DNA of 45,161 bases from Bacteroidales bacterium. GTDB lineage: Bacteria; Bacteroidota; Bacteroidia; Bacteroidales; UBA932. The stretch covers positions 1 to 45,161 of the forward strand of contig JAFTWQ010000024.1 of the NCBI GenBank assembly GCA_017465225.1. The letters run 5' to 3'. The notes under the pieces are model-generated. The model did no database searches. It had not been told where the DNA came from and saw nothing but the letters and a program-made list of their open reading frames with translations. Made by a program: the position numbers and the translations under genes. Below are positions 34,145-42,315 of this stretch, in pieces. How positions within the stretch are numbered: position 1 is the stretch's first letter; every line of letters starts with the position of its first letter.

Positions 34145-34702
34145 CTACTGATTGTCGTCATCCGTGTCGAGTATGTAGATGTCTCTGAAGTTACGGCCGA
34201 GCTCATCGTAATCAAGGCCGAAGCCGACGATGAAATCGTTCGGGATCTCCATCGCTACGTAGTCGATTGCAACGTCTTTTTTGTATGCTTCTGGCTTGAG
34301 AAGAAGCGTGCATATGCGTGACTCTGCTGCCCCTTGCTCGGCAAGTATCTCCTTCAGCTCCACGATTGTATTTCCCGAATCAACAATATCCTCCACGACT
34401 ATGACTCTCCTGCCTCTGATGTCAGCAGTCAGTCCCATGGCCTGTTTTACACGTCCTGTGGTGTTTGTACCTTCGTAGGAAGTAAGCTTGATTGATACTA
34501 TCTGGCAGTTGAAGTCGAGTCGCTTCATAAGCTCGCCCATGAACATTATCGATCCGTTCAGCACGCAAAGAAGTACCGGGACATCCTCGCATCCTGCAAA
34601 ATCCTTGTTTATCTTCACTGCGACATCATCGATCGCACTCATGATCCTTTCATTAGGTATGAATGTCTTGAATGTCTTGTTGTACAATCTGACCTTATCC
34701 AT
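34145..34702 (-). CDS. hpt: Hypoxanthine phosphoribosyltransferase
   Basis: A 185-residue PRTase. The PRPP loop is VVEDIVDSGNTI, the PP-i loop region is VLNGSIMFMGELM, and the C-terminal part reads FIVGFGLDYDELGRN. It salvages hypoxanthine (and probably guanine) to the nucleotide using PRPP. It is the first gene of its operon with a TAAATTTG box 25 bases upstream. Confidence 0.95.
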   Translation of the reverse strand: MDKVRLYNKTFKTFIPNERIMSAIDDVAVKINKDFAGCEDVPVLLCVLNGSIMFMGELMKRLDFNCQIVSIKLTSYEGTNTTGRVKQAMGLTADIRGRRVIVVEDIVDSGNTIVELKEILAEQGAAESRICTLLLKPEAYKKDVAIDYVAMEIPNDFIVGFGLDYDELGRNFRDIYILDTDDDNQ

Positions 34703-34726
34703 GGCGATAATAGTTAATCAATCTTA

Positions 34727-34734
34727 CAAATTTA
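34727..34734 (-). promoter_or_regulatory. Putative promoter -7 box of the hpt operon
   Basis: The minus strand reads TAAATTTG, a TAnnTTTG match, giving a short leader of about 17 bases before hpt. A clear -33 TTTG at standard spacing is not seen. Confidence 0.45.
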
Positions 34735-34765
34735 TGATAAACCTTTCAAAAAAAGAAAAATATCG

Positions 34766-34788
34766 GGTTGTTTTTGGTAAAAACAACC
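34766..34788. repeat. Hairpin GGTTGTTTTT-GGT-AAAAACAACC
   Basis: Perfect 10-bp arms (34766-34775 and 34779-34788) around GGT, in the divergent region between hpt and the helix-hairpin-helix gene. It lies upstream of both promoter boxes, so an operator is more likely than a terminator. Confidence 0.4.
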
Positions 34789-34808
34789 GGAATGTCAAGC
34801 ATGCCTCA

Positions 34809-34816
34809 TAATTTTG
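34809..34816 (+). promoter_or_regulatory. Putative promoter -7 box of the helix-hairpin-helix gene
   Basis: TAATTTTG matches TAnnTTTG, with a start near 34823 and a leader of about 14 bases to the ATG at 34837. This supports that start over the upstream in-frame codons. Confidence 0.4.
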
Positions 34817-34836
34817 CTTCAAATGGTGGAAAAGAT

Positions 34837-36576
34837 ATGAGGAGGTTGGTGTCAATATGCATCTTTGCCATATATTCGCTGTCATCCGTGGCGCAGGACA
34901 TGACGGATATGGAAAAGATATTGAAGCTGAAAGGCGAGGACTCGCCGGAGAATCTTGATCCATATGATGTGGAGAAGCTGGAGGAAATGCTGGAGCATCC
35001 GCTGAAGCTTAATTTCATGTCGGTATCACGGCTGAAGGAATCGGGATTGTTCACACATTATCAGGCTGTTTCATTTGTCGATTATCGTTCCAGGCATGGT
35101 GACGTGCTGTCTTTTGTCGAACTGGCTGCCGTTGATGGCTTCGGACAGGATTTTGCTGGACGTATCGCTCCGTTCGTGTCACTGGAAAGTCACTCCCTTC
35201 CCGGTCAGGCAGGAAACAGAGGTGAGGTGTTCCATAAAATGACGGCCCGGACTGCTGCCAAGGCCTCAGCCGGTGAAGGTTCATGGAATTACGGGATGAA
35301 GTATAATGTCGAGGTCGGGGAATATCTTTCCGGTGGACTGGCGATGTCAAGGTCATATGATGCCGATGACCTTCTTCCGGAATCCGTCTCCGGCCATGTG
35401 CGAATGGATTTCAAAATGGCGCGCGGCAAAGTGATACTGGGAGATTTCAATGCCCGTTTCGGGCAGGGCCTGGCCTTATGGAACGGCCTGGGCCTGAGCG
35501 GATTGGCGGCTCCTTCAGGATATATGAAAAGAGCTTCAGGACTTTCTGCATCATCTTCATTTACGGGGAATTATGCGATGAGAGGTGTCGCTGCAGACTA
35601 TTCGGTAAGGAGGGTCAGGACAGCTGCCTTTATGGCTGTATCGCGATCCGAAGAGGGATTCACGCTCATTCCGGCTGTCAATCTGGCGTGGTTTGGCAGA
35701 AACGGCCAGGTGGGACTGACTCATTATGCTGAAACTGCAGGTGTTCCTGAGGCGTTCCATATCCCAGATATGAAGACATCGGCGGATATCGGTTTCTGTT
35801 TCAGCGGCGTCGATGTTTTCGCAGAGTGTACATATGACTGGGTGTCGGCCTCGACGGCAGCATTGGCCGGAGTTGTTTTCCCTGCCGGGGACAAGCTGAA
35901 GATGGCATCCATGCTCCGGTATTATCCGTCCGGATTTACACCAGGCAGGAGTTCCGCTGCCAGAAGCACGACCCGATGTTCCAATGAATATGCATTCTCT
36001 TTCAGCGGGGAGACATCTTCCGGTACATTTTCCGCGGATGCCGCCTATTTCCCGGAACCCAAGTCTGACGACAACCTTCATGACCTGCAGCTTAAGTTCC
36101 AGACCGAATGGTCATTGGCGTTTTCTGAAAAACTGAAAATCAAGCTCCGGTTCGCAGAAAGGATACGTTCGTGGGGACAGCCCTTCAGGACCGATCTCCG
36201 GGCAGACATGTCTTGTTCTTCCGGCAGATTTATCATGACCATGAGACTTAATGGAGTGAGCTGTAAGGAAGCCGGCTTTCTTGGATATCTTGAGTGCGGA
36301 TACAGATCATCTCAAATTTCCATGTATGCAAGAGCCGGGGCGTTCCGGGTGGACGAATGGGATGACAGGATATATGCATATGAAAGGGATGCTCCCGGTT
36401 CATTCAGCGTACCAGCATATTACGGCAGGGGAGCGTGGACGGCCTTTACTGCCGCCTGGAGGTTCGCCACATCGGGAAAGATATATGTGCGGGCTGCATT
36501 CACGGCTTATCCATTCATGGAACAGAAAAAGCCCGGCAAAGCCGAGCTTAAACTGCAGTCAGTATTTGATTTCTGA
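34837..36576 (+). CDS. Exported helix-hairpin-helix protein with putative beta-barrel
   Basis: A 579-residue protein with a signal peptide (MRRLVSICIFAIYSLSSVAQ). Residues about 30-115 hold tandem helix-hairpin-helix-like motifs (DPYDVEKLEEMLEHPLKLNF ... YRSRHGDVLSFVELAAVDGFG), as in ComEA-type proteins. The remaining ~460 residues alternate short hydrophobic and polar stretches with many aromatics and end in VFDF, as outer-membrane barrels do. A nucleic-acid-related outer-membrane role is possible but untested. Start chosen because of the signal peptide and the promoter box at 34809; upstream ATGs in frame are less suited. It faces the lytic transglycosylase gene with no gap between stop codons. 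Confidence 0.72.
   Translation: MRRLVSICIFAIYSLSSVAQDMTDMEKILKLKGEDSPENLDPYDVEKLEEMLEHPLKLNFMSVSRLKESGLFTHYQAVSFVDYRSRHGDVLSFVELAAVDGFGQDFAGRIAPFVSLESHSLPGQAGNRGEVFHKMTARTAAKASAGEGSWNYGMKYNVEVGEYLSGGLAMSRSYDADDLLPESVSGHVRMDFKMARGKVILGDFNARFGQGLALWNGLGLSGLAAPSGYMKRASGLSASSSFTGNYAMRGVAADYSVRRVRTAAFMAVSRSEEGFTLIPAVNLAWFGRNGQVGLTHYAETAGVPEAFHIPDMKTSADIGFCFSGVDVFAECTYDWVSASTAALAGVVFPAGDKLKMASMLRYYPSGFTPGRSSAARSTTRCSNEYAFSFSGETSSGTFSADAAYFPEPKSDDNLHDLQLKFQTEWSLAFSEKLKIKLRFAERIRSWGQPFRTDLRADMSCSSGRFIMTMRLNGVSCKEAGFLGYLECGYRSSQISMYARAGAFRVDEWDDRIYAYERDAPGSFSVPAYYGRGAWTAFTAAWRFATSGKIYVRAAFTAYPFMEQKKPGKAELKLQSVFDF
36526..36549 (-). terminator. Intrinsic terminator of the par operon inside the opposite gene
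   Basis: On the minus strand AAGCTCGGC-TTT-GCCGGGCTT is followed by further T. The one imperfect position is a G-U pair on the minus strand but a C-A mismatch on the plus strand, so the structure favours the leftward transcript. It lies 28 bases beyond the transglycosylase stop, in the coding end of the helix-hairpin-helix gene. Confidence 0.7.
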
Positions 36577-38400
36577 TTATTTCTTCGGGATCTTGATCGT
36601 CATTCCCGGCTTGATCTTCGAACTGCTGAGGCCGTTGAAGTCCATGATGTCCTGCGCACTGACTCCCGGATAGTTCTTGGCGATGCCGTAGAATGAGTCG
36701 CCGCTCTTTACGGTGTATGTGGTATATTCACCAGCAGCTGATGATGTGCTTTGGCTTGATGAGGCTGAAGATGAGCTGTTCAACTTGAGCTTCTGGCCTA
36801 TCTTGATGTTGTTGCTTGTGAGATTGTTCCACTGCTTGAGCTGCGCTACAGTGACCCCATGTCTTGTAGCTATTCCAGAAAGAGTGTCACCTGACTTGAC
36901 TGTATATGTGCCGGTAGGTGCAGGACTCTGACTGCCTGAAGCAGTGGATGATGAGCTCGTTGATGCGGAAGATGAACTGCTTGAAGGTCCACCGCCCTTG
37001 TAGATGACAAGCCTCTGCCCTACGCGTATGTTGTTGCTTTTCAGTCCGTTCCAACGCTTGATCTGCGCTACTGAACATCTGTGTCTGCTTGCAATTCTGC
37101 CAAGATAGTCACCGCTCTTTACACGGTATACGATCCTCTCTCCGTCTCCTCCGTCCTGGATCTTCTTGATTGTGGTCGGATTGAAGAATTCGTCGTATTT
37201 GTGAGTGTATACCGAGTCTTCATATTCGATGAAGGCATTGGTGTATGTGTATGGCAGCCTGAGGATATATTCCCTGCTGTTACCTGGGATGATCTCGTGA
37301 CGGTACTGCGGGTTGAGGTTCTTGAGCTCTTCAAGAGGTGCGCCAGTCAGTTCGGCAACCTGCTTGAGATGGAGTTGCTTGTTGATCCTGAATGTGTCCA
37401 CATGAACCGGCATCTCGACTGCCTCTGGCTTGATGCCGTGCTCCTTATGGTATGTCATCGCGTACAATGCGCCTACGAATGCAGGTACATATCCTCGTGT
37501 CTCACGTGGGAGGTATGGCCATATGTCCCAGAATGCGCGCTTTCCGCCGCTTCTGCGGATCGCCTTGTTCACATTTCCTGCTCCGCAGTTGTATGATGCG
37601 ATAGCGAGGTTCCAGTCTCCGAAGATCTCATATGAATCCTGAAGATACTGTGCTGCCGCTTCCGCAGATTTTACGGGGTCGAGACGCTCGTCCACGAATG
37701 AATCGATATGAAGTCCGTACATCTTTGCGGTCGAGTACATGAACTGCCACATTCCTTTTGCACCGGCCCTGGAAACTGCCAGAGGGTTCATTGCAGACTC
37801 GATCACGGCCATGGCCTTAAGCTCCTCGGGAAGGTCGTACTTGTTGAATGTCTCCTCGAAGATAGGCATGTAATACTGACAAAGACCAAGCATGTGGGAC
37901 ATCTTGGTCGGCATCTTTTCCGAATAAAGGATGATGTAGTTCTTTACGATCTCGTTATACGGAAGGCTGATGAAGGAATTCATCTTCTTGAGTCTCTCGA
38001 TGTAGACTTCGTCCGGTACATTCGACTGGAATCTTATGGAATCCATGTCGAATTCCTCTATTCCATCTTCCGATGCCATCCTGTGGGCATACCAGATGTT
38101 CAGAAGGCTGTCGGAAACCTCGGCGGTATAATCTTCCGGACCGATCCCGATGGCACTCTGCCCTTCATTGTCGCCGTAAAGTTCGATCATCTCGTTGGCG
38201 ATGCTGTCTGAATACTGGAGGTCTGCCTTGTATCTCTCGAGCTCCATCTTCAATGAATCAAGCTCCTGCCTCAGTCTCTTGTTCTCTTCCTTGATCTTTG
38301 TCCTGCCTCTTTCGTCAGTACGCTCTGCCGCCGCTGCCGGTCCGGCAAGAAAAACAGCCGCAAGTGCGACTGCGATGATTGTCTTTATTCTCATAGTCAT
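36577..38400 (-). CDS. MltD-like lytic transglycosylase with three LysM domains
   Basis: A 607-residue protein: signal peptide, a coiled-coil at about 30-65 (IKEENKRLRQELDSLKMELERYK, shortened here in sense), and a goose-lysozyme-like SLT domain at about 165-330 with ELKAMAVIESAMNP (catalytic Glu in VIES), AKGMWQFM and ASYNCGAGNV. Three LysM repeats follow (YRVKSGDYLGRIA, YTVKSGDTLSGIA, YTVKSGDSFYGIA), separated by Ser-rich linkers. It cleaves the MurNAc-GlcNAc bond and binds glycan through LysM. An ATG two codons further in (38394) is an equal start choice. It ends the par operon, a gene order common in Bacteroidales that links segregation to wall remodelling. Confidence 0.93.
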   Translation of the reverse strand: MTMRIKTIIAVALAAVFLAGPAAAAERTDERGRTKIKEENKRLRQELDSLKMELERYKADLQYSDSIANEMIELYGDNEGQSAIGIGPEDYTAEVSDSLLNIWYAHRMASEDGIEEFDMDSIRFQSNVPDEVYIERLKKMNSFISLPYNEIVKNYIILYSEKMPTKMSHMLGLCQYYMPIFEETFNKYDLPEELKAMAVIESAMNPLAVSRAGAKGMWQFMYSTAKMYGLHIDSFVDERLDPVKSAEAAAQYLQDSYEIFGDWNLAIASYNCGAGNVNKAIRRSGGKRAFWDIWPYLPRETRGYVPAFVGALYAMTYHKEHGIKPEAVEMPVHVDTFRINKQLHLKQVAELTGAPLEELKNLNPQYRHEIIPGNSREYILRLPYTYTNAFIEYEDSVYTHKYDEFFNPTTIKKIQDGGDGERIVYRVKSGDYLGRIASRHRCSVAQIKRWNGLKSNNIRVGQRLVIYKGGGPSSSSSSASTSSSSTASGSQSPAPTGTYTVKSGDTLSGIATRHGVTVAQLKQWNNLTSNNIKIGQKLKLNSSSSASSSQSTSSAAGEYTTYTVKSGDSFYGIAKNYPGVSAQDIMDFNGLSSSKIKPGMTIKIPKK

Positions 38401-38420
38401 TTTGTTTCTGTGTCATAGGA

Positions 38421-39434
38421 TCAGAATGTGAATCCGATCCTCATCCCGACTGCACCGGAGCTGTTGCTGCCCGAAGACATGTGGAATGCGTAGTCATTGT
38501 AAGGAGCGATCACGGCAGGGGATACTTTCATGGTAATGTCGTCCGTGACCTCGAAATCGTGCATGTATGCAAATACGTTGGCATCTATCACCTGAAGCAG
38601 GTATACGGCTGCCGTGGCTACTATCGAGTAGTCCCTGTAGCGTCTGTAGACATCTCGGTACCATTTCGCTGTCTCTCCGGAAATCGATTCGTTGTATCCG
38701 CTGTCAGGCGTGGTCGCTTCGTTATGTATCCTCTTGAACCTCTTGTAGTTCATGTTGTTCTTTATGAGGAAATCCACCGATACCATTAGTCCTCCCCAAT
38801 ATATCGGAGCCTTGTACAGCTCTCCGTTGTATATCTGTCCCAGTCCGGGAAGCAGTACCGAATAGATGGTTGCCCTTCCTGGATCAGGTTCCCTGTCGGA
38901 TTCGTAACATACGACACCGTCAAGGAGAGTCGCCCAATACATGAGACCGGCTCCGGCCATGAGCCATGTACCTGTCTTCTTGGCTTTCATGTCTACTGCC
39001 GGCGGGTCGAAAGGATATGAGACGCCGTTGTATTTCTTTTCGAATTCAGTACGGGCGGCATCGAAACGGTCATACGCCTTCTGCGTTACGCTGTATTTGT
39101 GCAGATAATATCCTCCGGTGCCGGCGAGGGCTCCGATTCCTCCGTAGATGACGGGAAGCTTCCAGTAATCCTTGTTGTAGATCTGGGCTGTGCCTGGAAG
39201 TACGACCGAGCCGGCGAACATGGTGCCGATCTTCAGCTTGTTCTTGTGGGCAAGACCTCCGAAGAATTCCTTGAAGGAAAACAATGCGGCAGAATCGCCC
39301 GTCGCGGTAGTGTCGTTCGGGTCGTTATATGTCTGCTGGAATGCTTCCTCCTTGAACTGGGCCTCGCTTCTGACAGCGAATCCTGCAAGGCATACGATCA
39401 TTGCAAATATGTATCTGATCAGTTGTCTGCGCAT
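38421..39434 (-). CDS. DUF5683-family envelope protein
   Basis: A 337-residue protein with a signal peptide (ending SEAQ at about 26) and two related hydrophobic segments: LPGTAQIYNKDYWKLPVIYGG (given in part) and LLPGLGQIYNGELYKAPIYWGG, which are the DUF5683 hallmarks. Several membrane-spanning stretches follow each, and the C-terminus ends in FTF, as for outer-membrane proteins. The function is unknown; its constant place between parB and the lytic transglycosylase suggests a role in envelope-linked division or morphology. Gaps of 15 and 20 bases to its neighbours indicate one operon. Confidence 0.85.
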   Translation of the reverse strand: MRRQLIRYIFAMIVCLAGFAVRSEAQFKEEAFQQTYNDPNDTTATGDSAALFSFKEFFGGLAHKNKLKIGTMFAGSVVLPGTAQIYNKDYWKLPVIYGGIGALAGTGGYYLHKYSVTQKAYDRFDAARTEFEKKYNGVSYPFDPPAVDMKAKKTGTWLMAGAGLMYWATLLDGVVCYESDREPDPGRATIYSVLLPGLGQIYNGELYKAPIYWGGLMVSVDFLIKNNMNYKRFKRIHNEATTPDSGYNESISGETAKWYRDVYRRYRDYSIVATAAVYLLQVIDANVFAYMHDFEVTDDITMKVSPAVIAPYNDYAFHMSSGSNSSGAVGMRIGFTF

Positions 39435-39449
39435 CAGGTAGTCCGTTTC

Positions 39450-40376
39450 TTAGAAATTCGAGTCCTCAAGGGCTTTGAGGAATCTCCTTACCTCATCGTC
39501 CGAACCGAAATGGATTGTCATCGAACCCTTTCCGTTTCCTGAACGTTTCAGGCTGATGTTGTTTTCAAAATACTTGCCTACGATTTCAAGAACCTTGAAG
39601 TACTCGTCCGGAAGATCCTGCTCTTCCTGAGGTTCTGCCTTCTTCTGCTCGGTAAGCTTCTTGATCTTGTCCTCAAGCTGACGGACGGAAAGATCTTCCC
39701 TGATCACGAGGTCGCAAAGATATTCCTGAAGCTTGAGATCTTCGATTCCGAGGAGAACCTTTGCGTGTCCCACGCTGAGAAGACCGACCTTCAGGTCGTG
39801 CTGGATCTTTGCCGGAAGCTTGAGAAGACGCAGGAAGTTGGTCACAGATGCGCGCTTCTTGCCGACTCTGACAGCCATCTGCTCCTGTGTGAGGTTGCAT
39901 TCCTCTATGAGTCTCTGGTAGCTCATGGCGACCTCGATCGGATCGAGATTCTCTCTCTGGATGTTCTCCACGATAGCCATTTCCAGCATGCCCTGGTCGT
40001 TGGTGTCGCGGATATATGCCGGAATCATGTCCATGCCGGCCTGACGGCAAGCCCTGAATCTGCGCTCGCCGCTGATGATCTGATATCTGTTCTCGGATGT
40101 CCTGCGTACTGTGATCGGCTGGATGAGACCGAGCGTCCTGATAGAATCCGCCAGCTCTTCAAGAGCTTCCTGGTCGAAGTTCATTCGCGGCTGGTACGGA
40201 TTCGGCTCGATCATGTCGACCGGAATACGGAGTATGTCTGATGTGTCCTGGCTTGGCCTCTGTCCTACCACTTCCTTGTTGACATAACCTACGGGCTGTC
40301 TGAACGGAGCGAATTCGTTTTCGCCTCCGAGAAGCGCGCCTATGCCTTTGCCAAGTCCTCTCTGCTGTTTTGCCAT
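39450..40376 (-). CDS. parB: Chromosome-partitioning protein ParB
   Basis: A 308-residue ParB/Spo0J. The CTP-binding region has the PNPYQPR box at about 57-64 and ISGERRFRACRQAG, followed by the HTH (LTQEQMAVRVGKKRASVTNFLRLLKLP) that reads parS. The C-terminal dimerisation part is lysine-rich. With ParA and CTP it loads on parS sites and organises the origin region. Translation follows parA after 12 bases. A strong parS copy was not found inside the window. Confidence 0.96.
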   Translation of the reverse strand: MAKQQRGLGKGIGALLGGENEFAPFRQPVGYVNKEVVGQRPSQDTSDILRIPVDMIEPNPYQPRMNFDQEALEELADSIRTLGLIQPITVRRTSENRYQIISGERRFRACRQAGMDMIPAYIRDTNDQGMLEMAIVENIQRENLDPIEVAMSYQRLIEECNLTQEQMAVRVGKKRASVTNFLRLLKLPAKIQHDLKVGLLSVGHAKVLLGIEDLKLQEYLCDLVIREDLSVRQLEDKIKKLTEQKKAEPQEEQDLPDEYFKVLEIVGKYFENNISLKRSGNGKGSMTIHFGSDDEVRRFLKALEDSNF

Positions 40377-40388
40377 TTTCCTGTTTCT

Positions 40389-41174
40389 TTAGTTGATTCT
40401 TACGGTAAGGCCGTTCTTTTCAAGCACTTCCTTCGCAAGGTTGAGATAGTTGGCCGTGCCGTTGCATACCACGTCGTAGAGGACGATCGGCTTTCCGTGG
40501 GACGGAGCCTCGCTGAGACGGATGTTCCTCTGGATGATCGTGTTGAATACCATGTCCTTGAAGTGCTCGCGCAGTTCGTTGAGGACCTGGTTGTGGACCT
40601 TTGTCCTTCCGTCGAACATCGTCACCACGAATCCCTCGATGGTGAGGGCCGGGTTCACGCCGCTCTGGACAAGCCTGATTGTCTGAAGAAGCTTGCCGAG
40701 ACCTTCGAGCGCGAAGAATTCCGGCTGTACCGGAATGATCACCGAGTCAGCCGCGGTGAGCGAATTGACTGTGATGAGGCCCAGGGACGGAGAACAGTCG
40801 ATGACGATGAAGTCGTAGTTGTCCCTGATGGCAGACAACGCGTTCTTCAGTACGGATTCGCGATGTTCGTCTTCAAGCATCTCGATCTCTGCTCCGACAA
40901 GGTTGATGTGTGACGGAATCATATGCAGGCCGGCTATCTCGGTCTGGATAAGCGTGTCGCGTATGTCGCGTTCACCGATCATTACCTCGTATAGAGTCCT
41001 CTTCTGATCGTTGTCCGGAGAAAAGTTCAGTCCGGATGTCGTGTTCGCCTGGGGATCGGCGTCGATGATGAGCACCTTTTTCTCCAGTACGGCCAGCGAC
41101 GCGGCCAGGTTGATTGCTGTGGTTGTCTTCCCGACACCACCCTTCTGATTTGCTATTGCTATAACTTTTCCCAT
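40389..41174 (-). CDS. parA: Chromosome-partitioning ATPase ParA/Soj
   Basis: A 261-residue deviant Walker-type ATPase: KGGVGKTTTAINLAASLA carries the signature lysine, IDADPQANTTSGL is Walker A', and IDCSPSLGLITVNSL is Walker B. It binds DNA non-specifically in the ATP form and moves ParB-parS complexes. It is the first gene of the parA-parB-DUF5683-transglycosylase operon, with a TAATTTTG box 29 bases before its ATG. Confidence 0.97.
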   Translation of the reverse strand: MGKVIAIANQKGGVGKTTTAINLAASLAVLEKKVLIIDADPQANTTSGLNFSPDNDQKRTLYEVMIGERDIRDTLIQTEIAGLHMIPSHINLVGAEIEMLEDEHRESVLKNALSAIRDNYDFIVIDCSPSLGLITVNSLTAADSVIIPVQPEFFALEGLGKLLQTIRLVQSGVNPALTIEGFVVTMFDGRTKVHNQVLNELREHFKDMVFNTIIQRNIRLSEAPSHGKPIVLYDVVCNGTANYLNLAKEVLEKNGLTVRIN

Positions 41175-41202
41175 GTTCGTTTCTTTAAGGACATAATCCT
41201 CG

Positions 41203-41210
41203 CAAAATTA
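41203..41210 (-). promoter_or_regulatory. Putative promoter -7 box of the parA operon
   Basis: The minus strand reads TAATTTTG (TAnnTTTG). Start near 41196, leader about 22 bases. Confidence 0.45.
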
Positions 41211-41242
41211 CAAAATTTATTTCATTCGTCGGCTTTATTTGT

Positions 41243-41250
41243 TACTTTTG
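41243..41250 (+). promoter_or_regulatory. Putative promoter -7 box of the lipid kinase gene
   Basis: TACTTTTG matches TAnnTTTG and would give a leader of about 48 bases to the ATG at 41305. The -33 element is unclear. Confidence 0.45.
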
Positions 41251-41304
41251 TTGATAAATTGTTTCGGCGGAAATAAGTGTACTTTAACTAACTGACTGTA
41301 AATC

Positions 41305-42315
41305 ATGGAAGTCTCCGGAAAAATGGAAAAATGGTGCGCCGTTGTCAATATATTTGCCGCCTCCAGAAAGGCGGTGAACATGTGGCGTAAGGCCGAGTCG
41401 CATCTGAAGAAAGATGGGGTCCCGTATGAAGCCTTGATGACAGGTGATGGCGGCAATGCCATGAACCTCACATGCACTGCCTGCGGCGAGGGCTACAGGA
41501 AATTCATCGCCGTCGGAGGCGATGGTACTGTCCATGATGTGCTTGAGGGAATCATGTTCTTCATCGAAGGCCGGAAGATTGCCGGCGAAGAGGTCTCCCT
41601 GGCCGATTTTACACTTGCCGTCATACCGGTCGGATCCGGAAATGACTGGATCAAGACTTCTGGTGTTCCGCGTGACATCGCCAAGGCGGCATCACTCTTC
41701 TCGAACGGAAGGATAGCACAACAGGATGTAGTCAAGGTAAGCCTTCTCGATCCGTCCGCTTTGCCGGAGGAAAGGGTTCTCAGGATTTCATACATGGCCA
41801 ATGTGGGAGGAGTCGGACTCGATGCAAAGGTCTGCGAGATGGTGAACCGTGACAAATGCAGGGGCAAGAGAGGCAAGATTCTGTATGTCAAGGCATTGCT
41901 GTATCATATAATCCATCGTGTCCCATCCTTTGCAAGAGTCGTCTGCGACGGGAAGAAGGTCTTTGAAGGATCATATCTTTCGATGGCTCTCGGTATCGGA
42001 AAATATTCCGGAGGCGGCATGAGACAGACTCCGGAGGCTGTCATGGATGACGGTCTTCTCGATCTGACGATAATACCGGAACTGCCTATGAGCATAATTG
42101 CCAGGAAAGTGCCGAAACTCTTTACCGGAAAGTTCCATACTGTCAGGCAGCTTGTCCTTTCGAGGTCGCGCAGCATCGTCGTTGTTCCATATGATGAGGC
42201 TCTTCCATGTGCGGCTGTTCCGGGGGATCCGGTGGAAGTGGACGGGGAAGTTGTGGGACATGCTCCCGTGAAGTTCGAGATAGTCCCTTCTCAGCTTAAT
42301 ATCCTGACGCTATGA
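41305..42315 (+). CDS. Diacylglycerol/lipid kinase-family protein
   Basis: A 336-residue member of the DAGK/YegS/sphingosine-kinase superfamily. The nucleotide-binding motif is AVGGDGTVHDVLEGI, followed by VIPVGSGNDWIKTSGV and, in the second beta-sandwich domain, SMALGIGKYSGGGMRQTPEA with DDGLLDL. It probably phosphorylates diacylglycerol or a related membrane lipid at the cytoplasmic face. The ATG at 41323 is an alternative start. Its TGA overlaps the end of the convergent priA by 6 bases. Confidence 0.9.
   Translation: MEVSGKMEKWCAVVNIFAASRKAVNMWRKAESHLKKDGVPYEALMTGDGGNAMNLTCTACGEGYRKFIAVGGDGTVHDVLEGIMFFIEGRKIAGEEVSLADFTLAVIPVGSGNDWIKTSGVPRDIAKAASLFSNGRIAQQDVVKVSLLDPSALPEERVLRISYMANVGGVGLDAKVCEMVNRDKCRGKRGKILYVKALLYHIIHRVPSFARVVCDGKKVFEGSYLSMALGIGKYSGGGMRQTPEAVMDDGLLDLTIIPELPMSIIARKVPKLFTGKFHTVRQLVLSRSRSIVVVPYDEALPCAAVPGDPVEVDGEVVGHAPVKFEIVPSQLNILTL

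Noticed and set aside
36940-36990. Low-complexity AGC/TGA-rich tracts in the transglycosylase gene
   Set aside because: They encode the Ser-rich linkers between LysM domains and need no separate explanation.
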